The notes beneath the pieces were generated by a model. The model worked only from the letters and a program-made list of their open reading frames with translations. It did not search any database and was not told where the DNA came from. A stretch of DNA of 64,000 nucleotides, from the NCBI GenBank assembly GCA_019637585.1, contig JAHBVL010000002.1, positions 506,023 through 570,022 of the forward strand, read 5' to 3'. Source of the DNA: Thermomicrobiales bacterium (GTDB taxonomy: Bacteria; Chloroflexota; Chloroflexia; Thermomicrobiales; UBA6265). The position numbers and the translations under genes are program-made. Below, one piece after another: positions 8,911-16,804 of the stretch (position 1 is its first letter; every line of letters begins with the position of its first letter).

Positions 8911-9090
8911 TTACACCGAGTACCCCTGTTGCAGCGAGCATTGACTTCCCTGGCACATGACACACAGAGTTTCAGCATCGTAAACACAGTTTCCGTTCAT
9001 GTTCGTACACTGACCCTTGCCGCATAGACAGCGGCCAGATCTTCTTGATACACTGCACGTACTGAGTGGGCAGGGGTGCCTCTTCAACAT
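8911..9090 (-). CDS. Possible small cysteine-rich peptide
   Basis: In the 344-base gap between miaB and the divergent gene at 9169 there is a 59-codon minus-strand frame with nine cysteines (C7, 12, 21, 23, 28, 35, 43, 46, 51), a pattern like C-x-C-x4-C-x6-C-x7-C-x2-C-x4-C. The local base composition is less GC-rich than the surrounding genes. The spacing recalls metallothionein or EGF-like knots but matches no family I know. ATG at 9090 or 9096 lacks a good ribosome site, which is the main argument against it. It would lie 86 bases upstream of miaB, same strand. The rest of the gap holds nothing else I can identify. Confidence 0.3.
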   Translation of the reverse strand: MLKRHPCPLSTCSVSRRSGRCLCGKGQCTNMNGNCVYDAETLCVMCQGSQCSLQQGYSV

Positions 9091-9168
9091 CGGCATGTGA
9101 CGCTGGGACACACTCCCGCTGCTCCGCCGTGCCGTCCAAAGGTTGGCCAGCCAGTCAAAGGCTATTCG

Positions 9169-10887
9169 ATGAAGCGACGAGTTTGCGATTCCTGTTTTTT
9201 CTTTGAATCGGCCGGGCTGAACAACAGCGGCTGGTGCCGGCACCCGGATCGCCAGTTTGGCGCCGGTATGCGTCTGGTCGTTCGGGGCAACGAAATCGCC
9301 TGCCGCAATGGATGGGACGCCGATCTGTGGGTGTCGAAGGATATCGATCCCACTGAAGTCGCCCGTGGCGCTGACGACCCCGCGGCCGCATCTCCGGGCG
9401 CGGACCAGATCACCTCCATCATCCCTGCGCGCTACGAACCGGCATCTCCCGAACCGGCGCCGCCGGTCATGCGTCAGGCGGAGGACATCGTCGTCGGGCA
9501 CGCCCCCTACTCCGGCTACACCGAACCCGAGAAAGATGCTCGCGACCTGGTGACCAATCCGCGGGCCGCTATCCTGCGGGCCAGAGAGCAGTTCAAATCA
9601 CGGCAGAAGCGAGAGGGACGCATTGCCGATCTCTCCGATCATCCACCCCTGCTCGTCGACGCGACCAACGATTTCCCGGCCTCCGACTGGAACCTCCCTG
9701 AAGACGATTCGGCGGAATGGGCGGACGGTCCCGCTGAGAACGCCCCCTTTCTAGCCCGGGGCGCGTATGAGGCGCCCAGACCACGGATCAACATCGTCCC
9801 TCCCGTCGCCCGGGAGGAAATCCCCCGCCCCTACCCCACGATCACCTCGTTCGCCGAGGATGACGAGCGTTTCGAGTCCATTCCCGACCTCGGCCCACCG
9901 GCGCGTGTCACCAATCGAACACCTGCGCCAATCGTCGAGGACAACTATCCCCTCGACATGGCCATGGACGCGGACCATCGCGATGACCTTCAGCTGTTCG
10001 ATGACGACCGTCTCTGGCAGGAGGACGATCTCTATGTCGATCATCGTCCGCGCCGGGAGTCGATCGTCAATCGTCTGCTGCGAGAGCGGCGGGAGCGCCG
10101 CGCCGCCGCACCTCAGCACCATCCAGTCCATGACGATTGGTATGACGACATCGCCGAAGATCTGCCGCAGTACGACGCGGCACCAGATCGGGCCGATCGC
10201 CGGCCGGTTCCCTCGTATGAGGAACCGCGATTCGAGGCTCCCTACCGGCCAGCGGCTCCACGCGCTCACGACCGGATCGCTTCGTACGACGACATCGTCG
10301 AGGATGTCCTGGTCGAAGATCGGCCGATCAGACGAGAGGTGGAAGCGCCCCCGCCGTCTCGCATCGATCGCTGGGACGACGAGCGCCCGGTCGCAGCATC
10401 GCCAGCAGCCAGCAATGGTCGTTGGGATGACGACGGCGACTATCACTACCCTGCCAGCGTGCGGGAATCGTATGAAGAGCCCTCCAGCGAGCGCTGGATC
10501 GACGACGAGCTGCCGCGTTGGGACGACCTGCCGGTTCGTTCGGCTGCCATCCCCGATCCGCAACCCGCCCCCCCGCCACGTCCCTTCAACGAGGACATTC
10601 CGCGGATTTGCCGGACCTGCCGAGACTACCGGCCATCGGAACTTCCCGACCGGGGATGGTGCAACAACGCCTGGGCATTCCGGCATCGCCGCATGGTCGA
10701 CGCCGACACGCTCTCCTGCGGAACGTCTGCGCTGGGCTCATGGTGGACGGCCAACGACGGCATCTGGCAGAAGCCATCCGACGTCTCGCGCCACGCGCAG
10801 GAAACACCCCTGCTCGACCGGCTGCTGGCATCCCGCTACGATCATATCGAGGGGCAACGGCGGGCCGGTGGAAGCTCCGGCCGGTAG
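9169..10887 (+). CDS. Large disordered protein with matching Cys-rich modules at both ends
   Basis: 572 residues. The N-terminal module has C6, C9, C23 and C45 (CDSC, GWCRHP, ACRNGWD); the C-terminal module has the same plan (CRTC, GWCNNAW, LSCGTSALGSWW). Both read C-x2-C-x13-C-x(18-21)-C with a shared Gly-Trp-Cys, so they look like duplicated metal-binding modules. They resemble the small HiPIP-like [4Fe-4S] or zinc subunits of some glycyl-radical enzymes, but that is only a similarity of spacing. The roughly 470 residues between are rich in Asp, Pro, Arg and Tyr and look disordered. ATG 9169 is chosen: AAAGG sits 7 bases ahead and the module begins at residue 6. Function unknown; it is followed by a rodZ-like gene. 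Confidence 0.75.
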   Translation: MKRRVCDSCFFFESAGLNNSGWCRHPDRQFGAGMRLVVRGNEIACRNGWDADLWVSKDIDPTEVARGADDPAAASPGADQITSIIPARYEPASPEPAPPVMRQAEDIVVGHAPYSGYTEPEKDARDLVTNPRAAILRAREQFKSRQKREGRIADLSDHPPLLVDATNDFPASDWNLPEDDSAEWADGPAENAPFLARGAYEAPRPRINIVPPVAREEIPRPYPTITSFAEDDERFESIPDLGPPARVTNRTPAPIVEDNYPLDMAMDADHRDDLQLFDDDRLWQEDDLYVDHRPRRESIVNRLLRERRERRAAAPQHHPVHDDWYDDIAEDLPQYDAAPDRADRRPVPSYEEPRFEAPYRPAAPRAHDRIASYDDIVEDVLVEDRPIRREVEAPPPSRIDRWDDERPVAASPAASNGRWDDDGDYHYPASVRESYEEPSSERWIDDELPRWDDLPVRSAAIPDPQPAPPPRPFNEDIPRICRTCRDYRPSELPDRGWCNNAWAFRHRRMVDADTLSCGTSALGSWWTANDGIWQKPSDVSRHAQETPLLDRLLASRYDHIEGQRRAGGSSGR

Positions 10888-10998
10888 CTTTTTCACTTGG
10901 CGCCACATAGTGACGGAAATTTGGTAGACTAGCCGAGACGCAATCGCTGTCCCGCAGTAGGCGGTCCGTCGGCTGGGAATTGGATCCGCAATCACCTC

Positions 10999-11871
10999 AT
11001 GTCTGTATTCGGCGATACCCTCCGGCAGGCCAGGGCCCAAAAAGGGCTGACCCTACGCGAAGTCGAACGCGACTTGCGTATCAATCGGCACTATCTCGCC
11101 GCCCTCGAAGAAGAATCCTTTGAACACCTGCCCGCGCTGACCTACCAGCGCGGTATCGTGCGTTCCTATGCGATCTATCTGGGGCTCGATCCCGCTCGCC
11201 TGGTCGATCTCTTCCTCGAAGCGCGTGGCGTTCCGGAAGAAGAGAAAGCGCTCGCCCCGGCGATTCAGCAGATGGATGTGCCCAATCACTGGGCGCCCAA
11301 CTTCGCCATCATTGCCTTCACCATGATCGCCGGCGCGGTGATCATGGCGTGGCTCTACAGCGCCTATTTCAATGCGGGTGGTGATCCGCCTCCGGTGATC
11401 GGACTCCAGCCGACCGTCACCGCCGTTGGGGACGAGGTCATCTACGTACCGAGCCCGACGCCGCTCGTCCCGACGCCGACTCCCACCTTCACACCCAGTC
11501 CGGAGCCCACCGCCACCACGCCGCCTCTGCCGTCGAGCACACCCGATGCAGCCCAGGCCGCGCAAGCGACCATCCAGGCCCAAACCGCGGCCAACGACTT
11601 GACCTCTCCGGAGCAACCCGCGTCGGTGCCGGTTGGACAGGCGGGCATCAAAATCACCGCGAACACCACGATCGAGCTACAGATCGCTGTGGACGGGAAA
11701 ACCGTGTACAGCGGGACGCTCGCAGCTGGTCAGAGCACGGGCTGGGCGACGGGCGCCGAGTTCGCCGTCTTCACCTCGTCGGGCATCAACACCCTCTTCA
11801 CCAACCATCTGGGGCAAAGCTTCACGATGGGTGACGAGCAAGGCGCGGTCACCTTCTACCTGTTCGGATAA
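10999..11871 (+). CDS. RodZ-like helix-turn-helix membrane protein
   Basis: Cell-shape family protein. Residues about 1-70 are a Cro/HTH_25-type domain (GDTLRQARAQKGLTLREVE, then TYQRGIVRSYAIYLGLD); residues about 100-121 form one transmembrane helix (NFAIIAFTMIAGAVIMAWLY). A Pro/Thr/Ser-rich linker (about 150-180) and a C-terminal beta domain of the DUF4115 type follow. The 290 residues have the standard RodZ architecture: cytoplasmic HTH, single membrane pass, extracytoplasmic tail. In rod-shaped bacteria it links MreB to the wall machinery; whether this organism has MreB cannot be seen here. Confidence 0.85.
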   Translation: MSVFGDTLRQARAQKGLTLREVERDLRINRHYLAALEEESFEHLPALTYQRGIVRSYAIYLGLDPARLVDLFLEARGVPEEEKALAPAIQQMDVPNHWAPNFAIIAFTMIAGAVIMAWLYSAYFNAGGDPPPVIGLQPTVTAVGDEVIYVPSPTPLVPTPTPTFTPSPEPTATTPPLPSSTPDAAQAAQATIQAQTAANDLTSPEQPASVPVGQAGIKITANTTIELQIAVDGKTVYSGTLAAGQSTGWATGAEFAVFTSSGINTLFTNHLGQSFTMGDEQGAVTFYLFG

Positions 11872-11878
11872 TCCCTCG

Positions 11879-12745
11879 TCAGTTACCGCAGATCATGCAG
11901 ATCGCCTGCCGGTGCACGGTCAGATCGAAGGGCGTGAGTCCGATCACGTCGCCATCGAACTCGTAGGGGATTGGCGGATCCGCCGCGACCGAGATGCGCG
12001 ATCCGGTCAGCCTGATGATGCGTGAACTCTCTTTCCATCGCAGCAACGGCAGGTTCGCCGCCGTCGCCGCGATGGCCGGCCAGCTGTCGGCAGTGAAGAT
12101 TCCGACGTCGAACAGCCCGTCGGTGCTGTCAGCTCCGGGCATGAGCGTGAACGATTCCCGGAGGAGCGCGCCGGAATTGGCGATCAGGACAAATCGGGAC
12201 GAAACGTCGACGGTGACGCCATCGGCGGTGACCGTCACCCTCGATGAAGGGTCGCCAAGGCTCTTCAATGCCGGTGGGGCATACGCAAGCCATTTGAAGC
12301 GACGTTTCATCGCCGGACTCGAACGCTCGAAGATCCGGGCGTCGAGCCCGGCGCCTCCCTGATGGAGCAGCACCCGGTCCCCGGAAACTCCCGCGTCGAT
12401 CATCCGCCGCGTGTGGCGCCCCACAATGAGCTGCACCGCCCGATCGGCCTGCAGCGGCACCCTCATCACCCTGGCCACCATGTTCGTCGAACCGGCCGGC
12501 ACGATACCCAACGGAATACCGGTGTTGAGGAGAGCTGCCGCCACACCGGAGACTGTTCCGTCTCCCCCCGCGGCCACAACGACCGAGGCATCGGCAAGCT
12601 CAGGCGCGATCAATCGCGATATCGCTTCGTCCGCCGACGTATCGATGACCCGCAAGGTCTCTCCCGGAGCGTGTATGCGGAACAGCTCCTGAATCTCGGC
12701 CAGCGATACCCTGCCGATTGGGTTGTGCACCAGAACAATGCTCAT
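11879..12745 (-). CDS. Diacylglycerol kinase-like lipid kinase (DagK/YegS family)
   Basis: 288 residues with the DAGK catalytic signature: VVVAAGGDGTVSGVAAALL near residues 55-73, and PLGIVPAGSTNMVARVM after it, the usual GT(A/L)NxxAR variant. The C-terminal half contains DGLFDVGIF and ends with FDGDVIGLTPFDLTV, also typical. It is likely to phosphorylate a lipid or sphingoid alcohol; substrate unknown. It is the last gene of the minus-strand run from yvcK and is convergent with rodZ with only 7 bases between. Confidence 0.87.
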   Translation of the reverse strand: MSIVLVHNPIGRVSLAEIQELFRIHAPGETLRVIDTSADEAISRLIAPELADASVVVAAGGDGTVSGVAAALLNTGIPLGIVPAGSTNMVARVMRVPLQADRAVQLIVGRHTRRMIDAGVSGDRVLLHQGGAGLDARIFERSSPAMKRRFKWLAYAPPALKSLGDPSSRVTVTADGVTVDVSSRFVLIANSGALLRESFTLMPGADSTDGLFDVGIFTADSWPAIAATAANLPLLRWKESSRIIRLTGSRISVAADPPIPYEFDGDVIGLTPFDLTVHRQAICMICGN

Positions 12746-12786
12746 GCGGTCTCGTCCAGACTATCGCCGGCAAGCGCGGGAATCGA

Positions 12787-12894
12787 TCAGCCCTGGTCGT
12801 CCGGACCGAAGAGTCGATCGACGAGTTCGTTCGCCAGCCAGGTGGCCAGCGCGGTCAGCGCCAGCGCCAGGATGCCGCGGACAACATTCTTCAT
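12787..12894 (-). CDS. 35-residue single-pass membrane microprotein
   Basis: A short gene that most callers would miss. AGGGGAG precedes the ATG at 12894 with about 9 bases between. The product starts MKNVVRGILALALTALATWL and continues ANELVDRLFGPDDQG: a short basic start, one hydrophobic helix (about residues 4-22) and an acidic end. It sits between the YggT-like gene and the lipid kinase on the same strand. Clean ribosome site, codon usage and hydrophobic design argue that it is real. Function unknown. Confidence 0.65.
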   Translation of the reverse strand: MKNVVRGILALALTALATWLANELVDRLFGPDDQG

Positions 12895-12952
12895 CGTTGG
12901 GTTCTCCCCTCATATCCAAGCCACATATGCACCACCGTCGATGCATCCAATC

Positions 12953-13276
12953 TTAATACTCGGGTCTTCTGGCGACGATTGCCGCCGGCACGGCGACGAT
13001 GCCAGCCAGAAGCGTTAGATCGGCGAGCGTCAACCGTCCAACCAGCTCGAAATCCCCGCCTGGGAAAATCTTGAGCACGGCTGCGAATGGATCGGTGATG
13101 CCGTAGATGACGCCACCGACCCAGAGATTGTCCGCGATCCCGATACTGAGAAGAAGCGACCGGATGATGACAAAGGAGGCGAAAAGGGCGTAAAGGGCAA
13201 TCCCCATCTGGGCCAGGAGACGCGCGCCGCTTCCACCAGCCGGATTACGGCGCAGCTGGCTCCCTGGAGAGCTCAT
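12953..13276 (-). CDS. YggT-like small membrane protein
   Basis: 107 residues with two hydrophobic stretches (about 22-45 MGIALYALFASFVIIRSLLL and 85-100 LTLLAGIVAVPAAIVA) separated by a loop with YGITDPFAAVLKIFPG. That loop resembles the conserved YggT loop. YggT proteins are linked to division and osmotic homeostasis. Its ATG overlaps the coaBC stop by ATGA, so the two are translationally coupled. The YggT assignment is moderate. Confidence 0.65.
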   Translation of the reverse strand: MSSPGSQLRRNPAGGSGARLLAQMGIALYALFASFVIIRSLLLSIGIADNLWVGGVIYGITDPFAAVLKIFPGGDFELVGRLTLADLTLLAGIVAVPAAIVARRPEY

Positions 13277-14481
13277 GATTCGCCGCTTCGTTTGGCCAGG
13301 AGCTCCACCACCCGGTCCGCCAGCAAATCCGCCACCTCGGATTTGGGCATCCGCTCCAGCATCTCCGGTTCGCGATCGGGGTAGAGAAAGGTCGCCTGAC
13401 TGACGGGGCTGCCGATCGTCGATTCAGCATCGTTGGCCACGATCATATCCAGCGATTTCGCTGCCAGCTTTTTGCGGGCATTGGCCAGGAGATCGTGCGT
13501 TTCCGCCGCGAATCCGATCTTGACCAACGCGTCGCCCTCGATCCCCGCCACGATATCGGGATTGGTGACGAACTCAATGGTCAACCGTTCGCCGGTGTCG
13601 GCTTTCTTGAGTTTGTGCGAGAACTGCGCATCGGGCCGGTAATCGGAGACTGCGGCTGTCATGATCAAGGCATCCGCTCCGTCGACCGCGGCGCGAACGG
13701 CAGCCTCCATCTCGACAGCGCTTTCGACGGGAACAACAGCTGCGCCCACCGGAGCCAGAATCGACGCAGGTCCGGTGATGAGCGTTACCTCTGCGCCCCG
13801 GTCGACCAGCGACTGCACGACGGCATACCCCATCTGTCCGCTCGACCGGTTGCCGACATCGCGGATCGGGTCGATCCGCTCCCGCGTTCCGGCGGCAGTG
13901 ACCACGATGCGCCGGCCGCGGAGCGGTCCCGCCTCACCGAGAACCTGCCGGATTGTTCCCATGATCTTCACCGGCTCCAACATCCGGCCGTCGCCCATCT
14001 CACCCGAGGCAAGACGGCCGGATTCAGGACCGATCAGCCGCACTCCTCGCGCCGCCAGACGCTCCAGATTCTCCTGGGTGGCCGGGTGGTGGAACATCTG
14101 ATGCTCCATCGCCGGGGCGATCAGGAGGGGGCAGGTCGTCGCCAGAACGGTGGTGCCGAGCATATCGTCAGCCAGACCATGCGCCAGTTTGGCGATGGTG
14201 TTGGCTGTTGCCGGAGCAACCACAACTACATCGGCAAGCTGTCCGAGACTGACATGCCCGTGCCAGTCGCTCCGCCAGGGCTCGAAAACCGAACGATGCA
14301 CCGGTTGTTGAGTGATTGCTTCGAAACTGGCCGCGCCCACGAACTCCGCGCCGGCATCGGTCAGGATGACATGAACCGTCGCCCCTGCCTGAACCAGCTT
14401 GCTGGCCAGGTCGACCGATTTGTAGGCCGCGATGCCTCCGGTCACGCCGAGCACAATTCGGGCATTCCGGATGGGACTCAC
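13273..14481 (-). CDS. coaBC: Bifunctional phosphopantothenoylcysteine decarboxylase / phosphopantothenate-cysteine ligase
   Basis: Two consecutive steps of coenzyme A synthesis. 402 residues: N-terminal flavoprotein CoaC (about 1-185) with VTGGIAAYKS, the catalytic histidine in GHVSL (H76) and the substrate clamp GRLASGEMGDGRM; C-terminal CoaB ligase (about 186-400) with TAAGTRERIDPIRDVGNRSSG and AAVSDYRP. The E. coli active-site Cys158 position is Ser159 here, and the PAMN motif reads PAME (residues 123-126). Such variants occur in other bacteria, so I do not call it inactive. It follows secG after a terminator-like hairpin. Confidence 0.95.
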   Translation of the reverse strand: MSPIRNARIVLGVTGGIAAYKSVDLASKLVQAGATVHVILTDAGAEFVGAASFEAITQQPVHRSVFEPWRSDWHGHVSLGQLADVVVVAPATANTIAKLAHGLADDMLGTTVLATTCPLLIAPAMEHQMFHHPATQENLERLAARGVRLIGPESGRLASGEMGDGRMLEPVKIMGTIRQVLGEAGPLRGRRIVVTAAGTRERIDPIRDVGNRSSGQMGYAVVQSLVDRGAEVTLITGPASILAPVGAAVVPVESAVEMEAAVRAAVDGADALIMTAAVSDYRPDAQFSHKLKKADTGERLTIEFVTNPDIVAGIEGDALVKIGFAAETHDLLANARKKLAAKSLDMIVANDAESTIGSPVSQATFLYPDREPEMLERMPKSEVADLLADRVVELLAKRSGES

Positions 14482-14523
14482 GTGGAGTGCTCGCTTTCTA
14501 CCTGTGGACGCCGGCGACGGAAA

Positions 14524-14546
14524 CGGGCCGCCAGAGAAGCGGCCCG
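14524..14546 (-). terminator. Hairpin between secG and coaBC
   Basis: 8-bp perfect stem CGGGCCGC / GCGGCCCG with 7-base loop, followed on the minus strand by TTTCC. It lies about 20 bases after the secG stop. It probably ends or attenuates the glycolytic transcript before coaBC. Confidence 0.55.
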
Positions 14547-14564
14547 CACGGTATCAGCCCTGAT

Positions 14565-14783
14565 CTATGTAAAGCTGACGAGAATGGCGAAGATGACCCA
14601 GATCACGGAAAGCACGATGGTCGACTGGAAGAGCGTTTTTTCGAAGCCGCGCCGGGTCCGGTAGATCGACCCGGAATCACCGCCGAAAGCGCCACTGAAC
14701 GACGACCCTTTCGTCTGCAGCAATACGACGATCATCAGCACCACGGAGAGCAGGATCATGATGATGGTGAGTACGGTATCCAT
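14565..14783 (-). CDS. secG: Preprotein translocase subunit SecG
   Basis: 72-residue membrane protein with two transmembrane helices (about 5-23 and 50-69) joined by a Gly/Ser-rich loop (LLQTKGSSFSGAFGG), the diagnostic SecG layout. It assists SecYEG protein export. Its place directly after tpiA is a common arrangement in bacteria and supports the call. Confidence 0.93.
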   Translation of the reverse strand: MDTVLTIIMILLSVVLMIVVLLQTKGSSFSGAFGGDSGSIYRTRRGFEKTLFQSTIVLSVIWVIFAILVSFT

Positions 14784-14856
14784 CCAGTTACGGCTCTTTC
14801 ACAATCACAACAGTCAATGACAAGAGACCCATCATCGTGTGGGCCGGCAATAAAGT

Positions 14857-15588
14857 TTAGCAGGCCGCCACAATGGCCAGGAACTGATCGGCTTTCAGGC
14901 TCGCCCCACCCACCAGCAGACCATCGACGTCCGCCTGGGCGAGATAGGCGCCCGCATTGTCCGGAACCACGCTTCCCCCGTAAAGAATGCGCACGTCGGG
15001 CCCGCCAGCGCCGATGCGCGACCGAATGAACGCGCACATCGACTGCGCATCCTCGCTCGATGCGGAGCGTCCAGTCCCAATAGCCCAGATCGGTTCATAG
15101 GCCAGTACGAACTCGCTCGCTGGAACATCGCCGATCGCCTGAACGATGGCATCGACCTGGGAGCCGACCACGTTCTCCGCTTCGCCTGCTTCGCGGACCT
15201 CCAGCGACTCCCCCACGCAGGCGATCGGCGTCAATCCGGCGGCAAGCGCCGCTGCCGCCTTGCGGCCAACCAGCTCATCCGATTCATAGGCGTCCCGCCG
15301 TCGCTCAGAGTGCCCGACGATCACCATGTCGCACAGTTCGCGCAGCTGCACTGCCGCCACCTGACCGGTGAACGCGCCTTTGACCTCCGCCGAGCAATCC
15401 TGCGCTCCCAGGTGGATGTCCTGACCGAGCGCCCGGCGCACCGCTTCGATCCAGATCGATGGCGGAAAGACCGCGACATCGACATTTTGGGGCAGGTCGG
15501 CATCGGTCAATGCTGACGCCAGCGCCAGCGCGTCGTTGCGCGTCGTGTTCATCTTCCAGTTTCCGGCGATGAGGGGTCTCCTGGACAC
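14857..15588 (-). CDS. tpiA: Triosephosphate isomerase
   Basis: Interconverts dihydroxyacetone phosphate and glyceraldehyde 3-phosphate. 243 residues, normal length. Catalytic residues are all visible: Asn/Lys in AGNWKMN (residues 8-14), the electrophilic His in VGHSERR, and the catalytic Glu in AYEPIWAIGTG, with the phosphate loop GGSV and LVGGASLK near the end. GTG start at 15588 preceded by AAGGAG 5 bases away, just 2 bases after the pgk stop, so expression is coupled to pgk. Confidence 0.97.
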   Translation of the reverse strand: MSRRPLIAGNWKMNTTRNDALALASALTDADLPQNVDVAVFPPSIWIEAVRRALGQDIHLGAQDCSAEVKGAFTGQVAAVQLRELCDMVIVGHSERRRDAYESDELVGRKAAAALAAGLTPIACVGESLEVREAGEAENVVGSQVDAIVQAIGDVPASEFVLAYEPIWAIGTGRSASSEDAQSMCAFIRSRIGAGGPDVRILYGGSVVPDNAGAYLAQADVDGLLVGGASLKADQFLAIVAAC

Positions 15589-15590
15589 AG

Positions 15591-16769
15591 TTACTCCTTG
15601 CGATCGAGCGCGGCAACACCGGGAAGCACCCGCCCCTCGAGAAACTCGAGCGACGCTCCCCCACCGGTCGAGAGGTGATCGATCCGCGCTCCGACGCCCG
15701 ATTGCTCGATCGCGGCCAGCGAGTCACCTCCGCCGACAACGCTGTAAGAATCGGACGCGGCGATAGCGTCGGCAACACCCAGGGTGCCTTTGGCGAACGC
15801 CGGTTTCTCGAACACGCCCATGGGACCGTTCCAGAAGATCGTCTTCGCCTCCTTCAGCACCTTCCCATACGCTTCAACCGTTTCCGGCCCGATGTCGAAA
15901 ATGCTCTGATCGTCCCCCACACTCCCTGCGTCCGCGATCTCGCCCGGGCCGTCGATCGACGTGTCGGCGACAACATCGACCGGCAGGTGAATGGCGATCC
16001 CTTGCGACGCTGCGCGCTCCAGAATCTCCTTCGCCTGCGGTGCGAAATCCCGATCGGCAAGCGACGCGCCGATCGGCTGACCCGAAGCCAGGGCGAAGGT
16101 GTTGGCGATCCCTCCACCAAGCAGCAACGCATCGACCCGGGTCATCAGCTCGTTGATGACCCCCACCTTGTCCGTGACCTTCGCCCCGCCCAACGCCGCA
16201 ACAAAGGGGTGGTCGGGCGACGCGGTCAGCTTGCCCAGATGATCGAGCTCGTCGAGCATCAGCAGACCGATGTAGGACGGCAGGAGGCCGGCAACGCCCG
16301 CTGTAGACGCATGAGCGCGGTGTGCGGCGCCGAAAGCGTCATTCACATAGACGTCGGCAAGTCCCGCCAGCTCCTTCGCCAGCGAGGGGTCGTTTGCTTC
16401 TTCGCGTGGATCGAAGCGGACATTCTCCAGCAGCAACACCTCGCCAGGCTGGAGTGCCGCTGCCTTCTCCCGCGCATGCGGACCGGTAACGTCATCGACA
16501 ACCGTGACGGGCCTGCCCAGCAGCTCTTCCAGTCGCCGTCCCGCCGGGGCAATGCGCATCGCCTCGTTGATCTTCCCCTTCGGGCGACCCAGATGAGAAA
16601 CAAGGACGACCGATCCGCCCTTGTCCAGGATCAGCTCGATCGTGGGAATCGATGCGCGAATGCGCGAATCGTCGCCGACGACTCCGTCTTTGAGCGGAAC
16701 GTTGAAGTCGACGCGAACCAGCACGCGCTTCCCGGCGACGTCCGCGTCAGCGATCGAATGAATGGCCAT
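15591..16769 (-). CDS. pgk: Phosphoglycerate kinase
   Basis: Makes ATP and 3-phosphoglycerate from 1,3-bisphosphoglycerate. 392 residues. N-terminal RVDFNVPLKDG and SHLGRPKG bind the phosphoglycerate; ENVRF lies near residue 115; the nucleotide side has LGGAKVTDKVGV, WNGPMGVFE and a C-terminal TGGGASLEFLEG. The ATG at 16769 gives the standard N-terminus with GGAG upstream; in-frame codons farther upstream are not part of the protein. It sits between the GAPDH-like gene and tpiA. Confidence 0.97.
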   Translation of the reverse strand: MAIHSIADADVAGKRVLVRVDFNVPLKDGVVGDDSRIRASIPTIELILDKGGSVVLVSHLGRPKGKINEAMRIAPAGRRLEELLGRPVTVVDDVTGPHAREKAAALQPGEVLLLENVRFDPREEANDPSLAKELAGLADVYVNDAFGAAHRAHASTAGVAGLLPSYIGLLMLDELDHLGKLTASPDHPFVAALGGAKVTDKVGVINELMTRVDALLLGGGIANTFALASGQPIGASLADRDFAPQAKEILERAASQGIAIHLPVDVVADTSIDGPGEIADAGSVGDDQSIFDIGPETVEAYGKVLKEAKTIFWNGPMGVFEKPAFAKGTLGVADAIAASDSYSVVGGGDSLAAIEQSGVGARIDHLSTGGGASLEFLEGRVLPGVAALDRKE

Positions 16770-16804
16770 GGCATGCTCCGGTTCTCTGGTGGTGAGTCTG
16801 ACAA

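Noticed and set aside
8911-9501. Full 196-residue minus-strand frame
   Set aside because: Its first two-thirds overlap the divergent 572-residue gene with no domain; only the cysteine-rich end is kept as a candidate.
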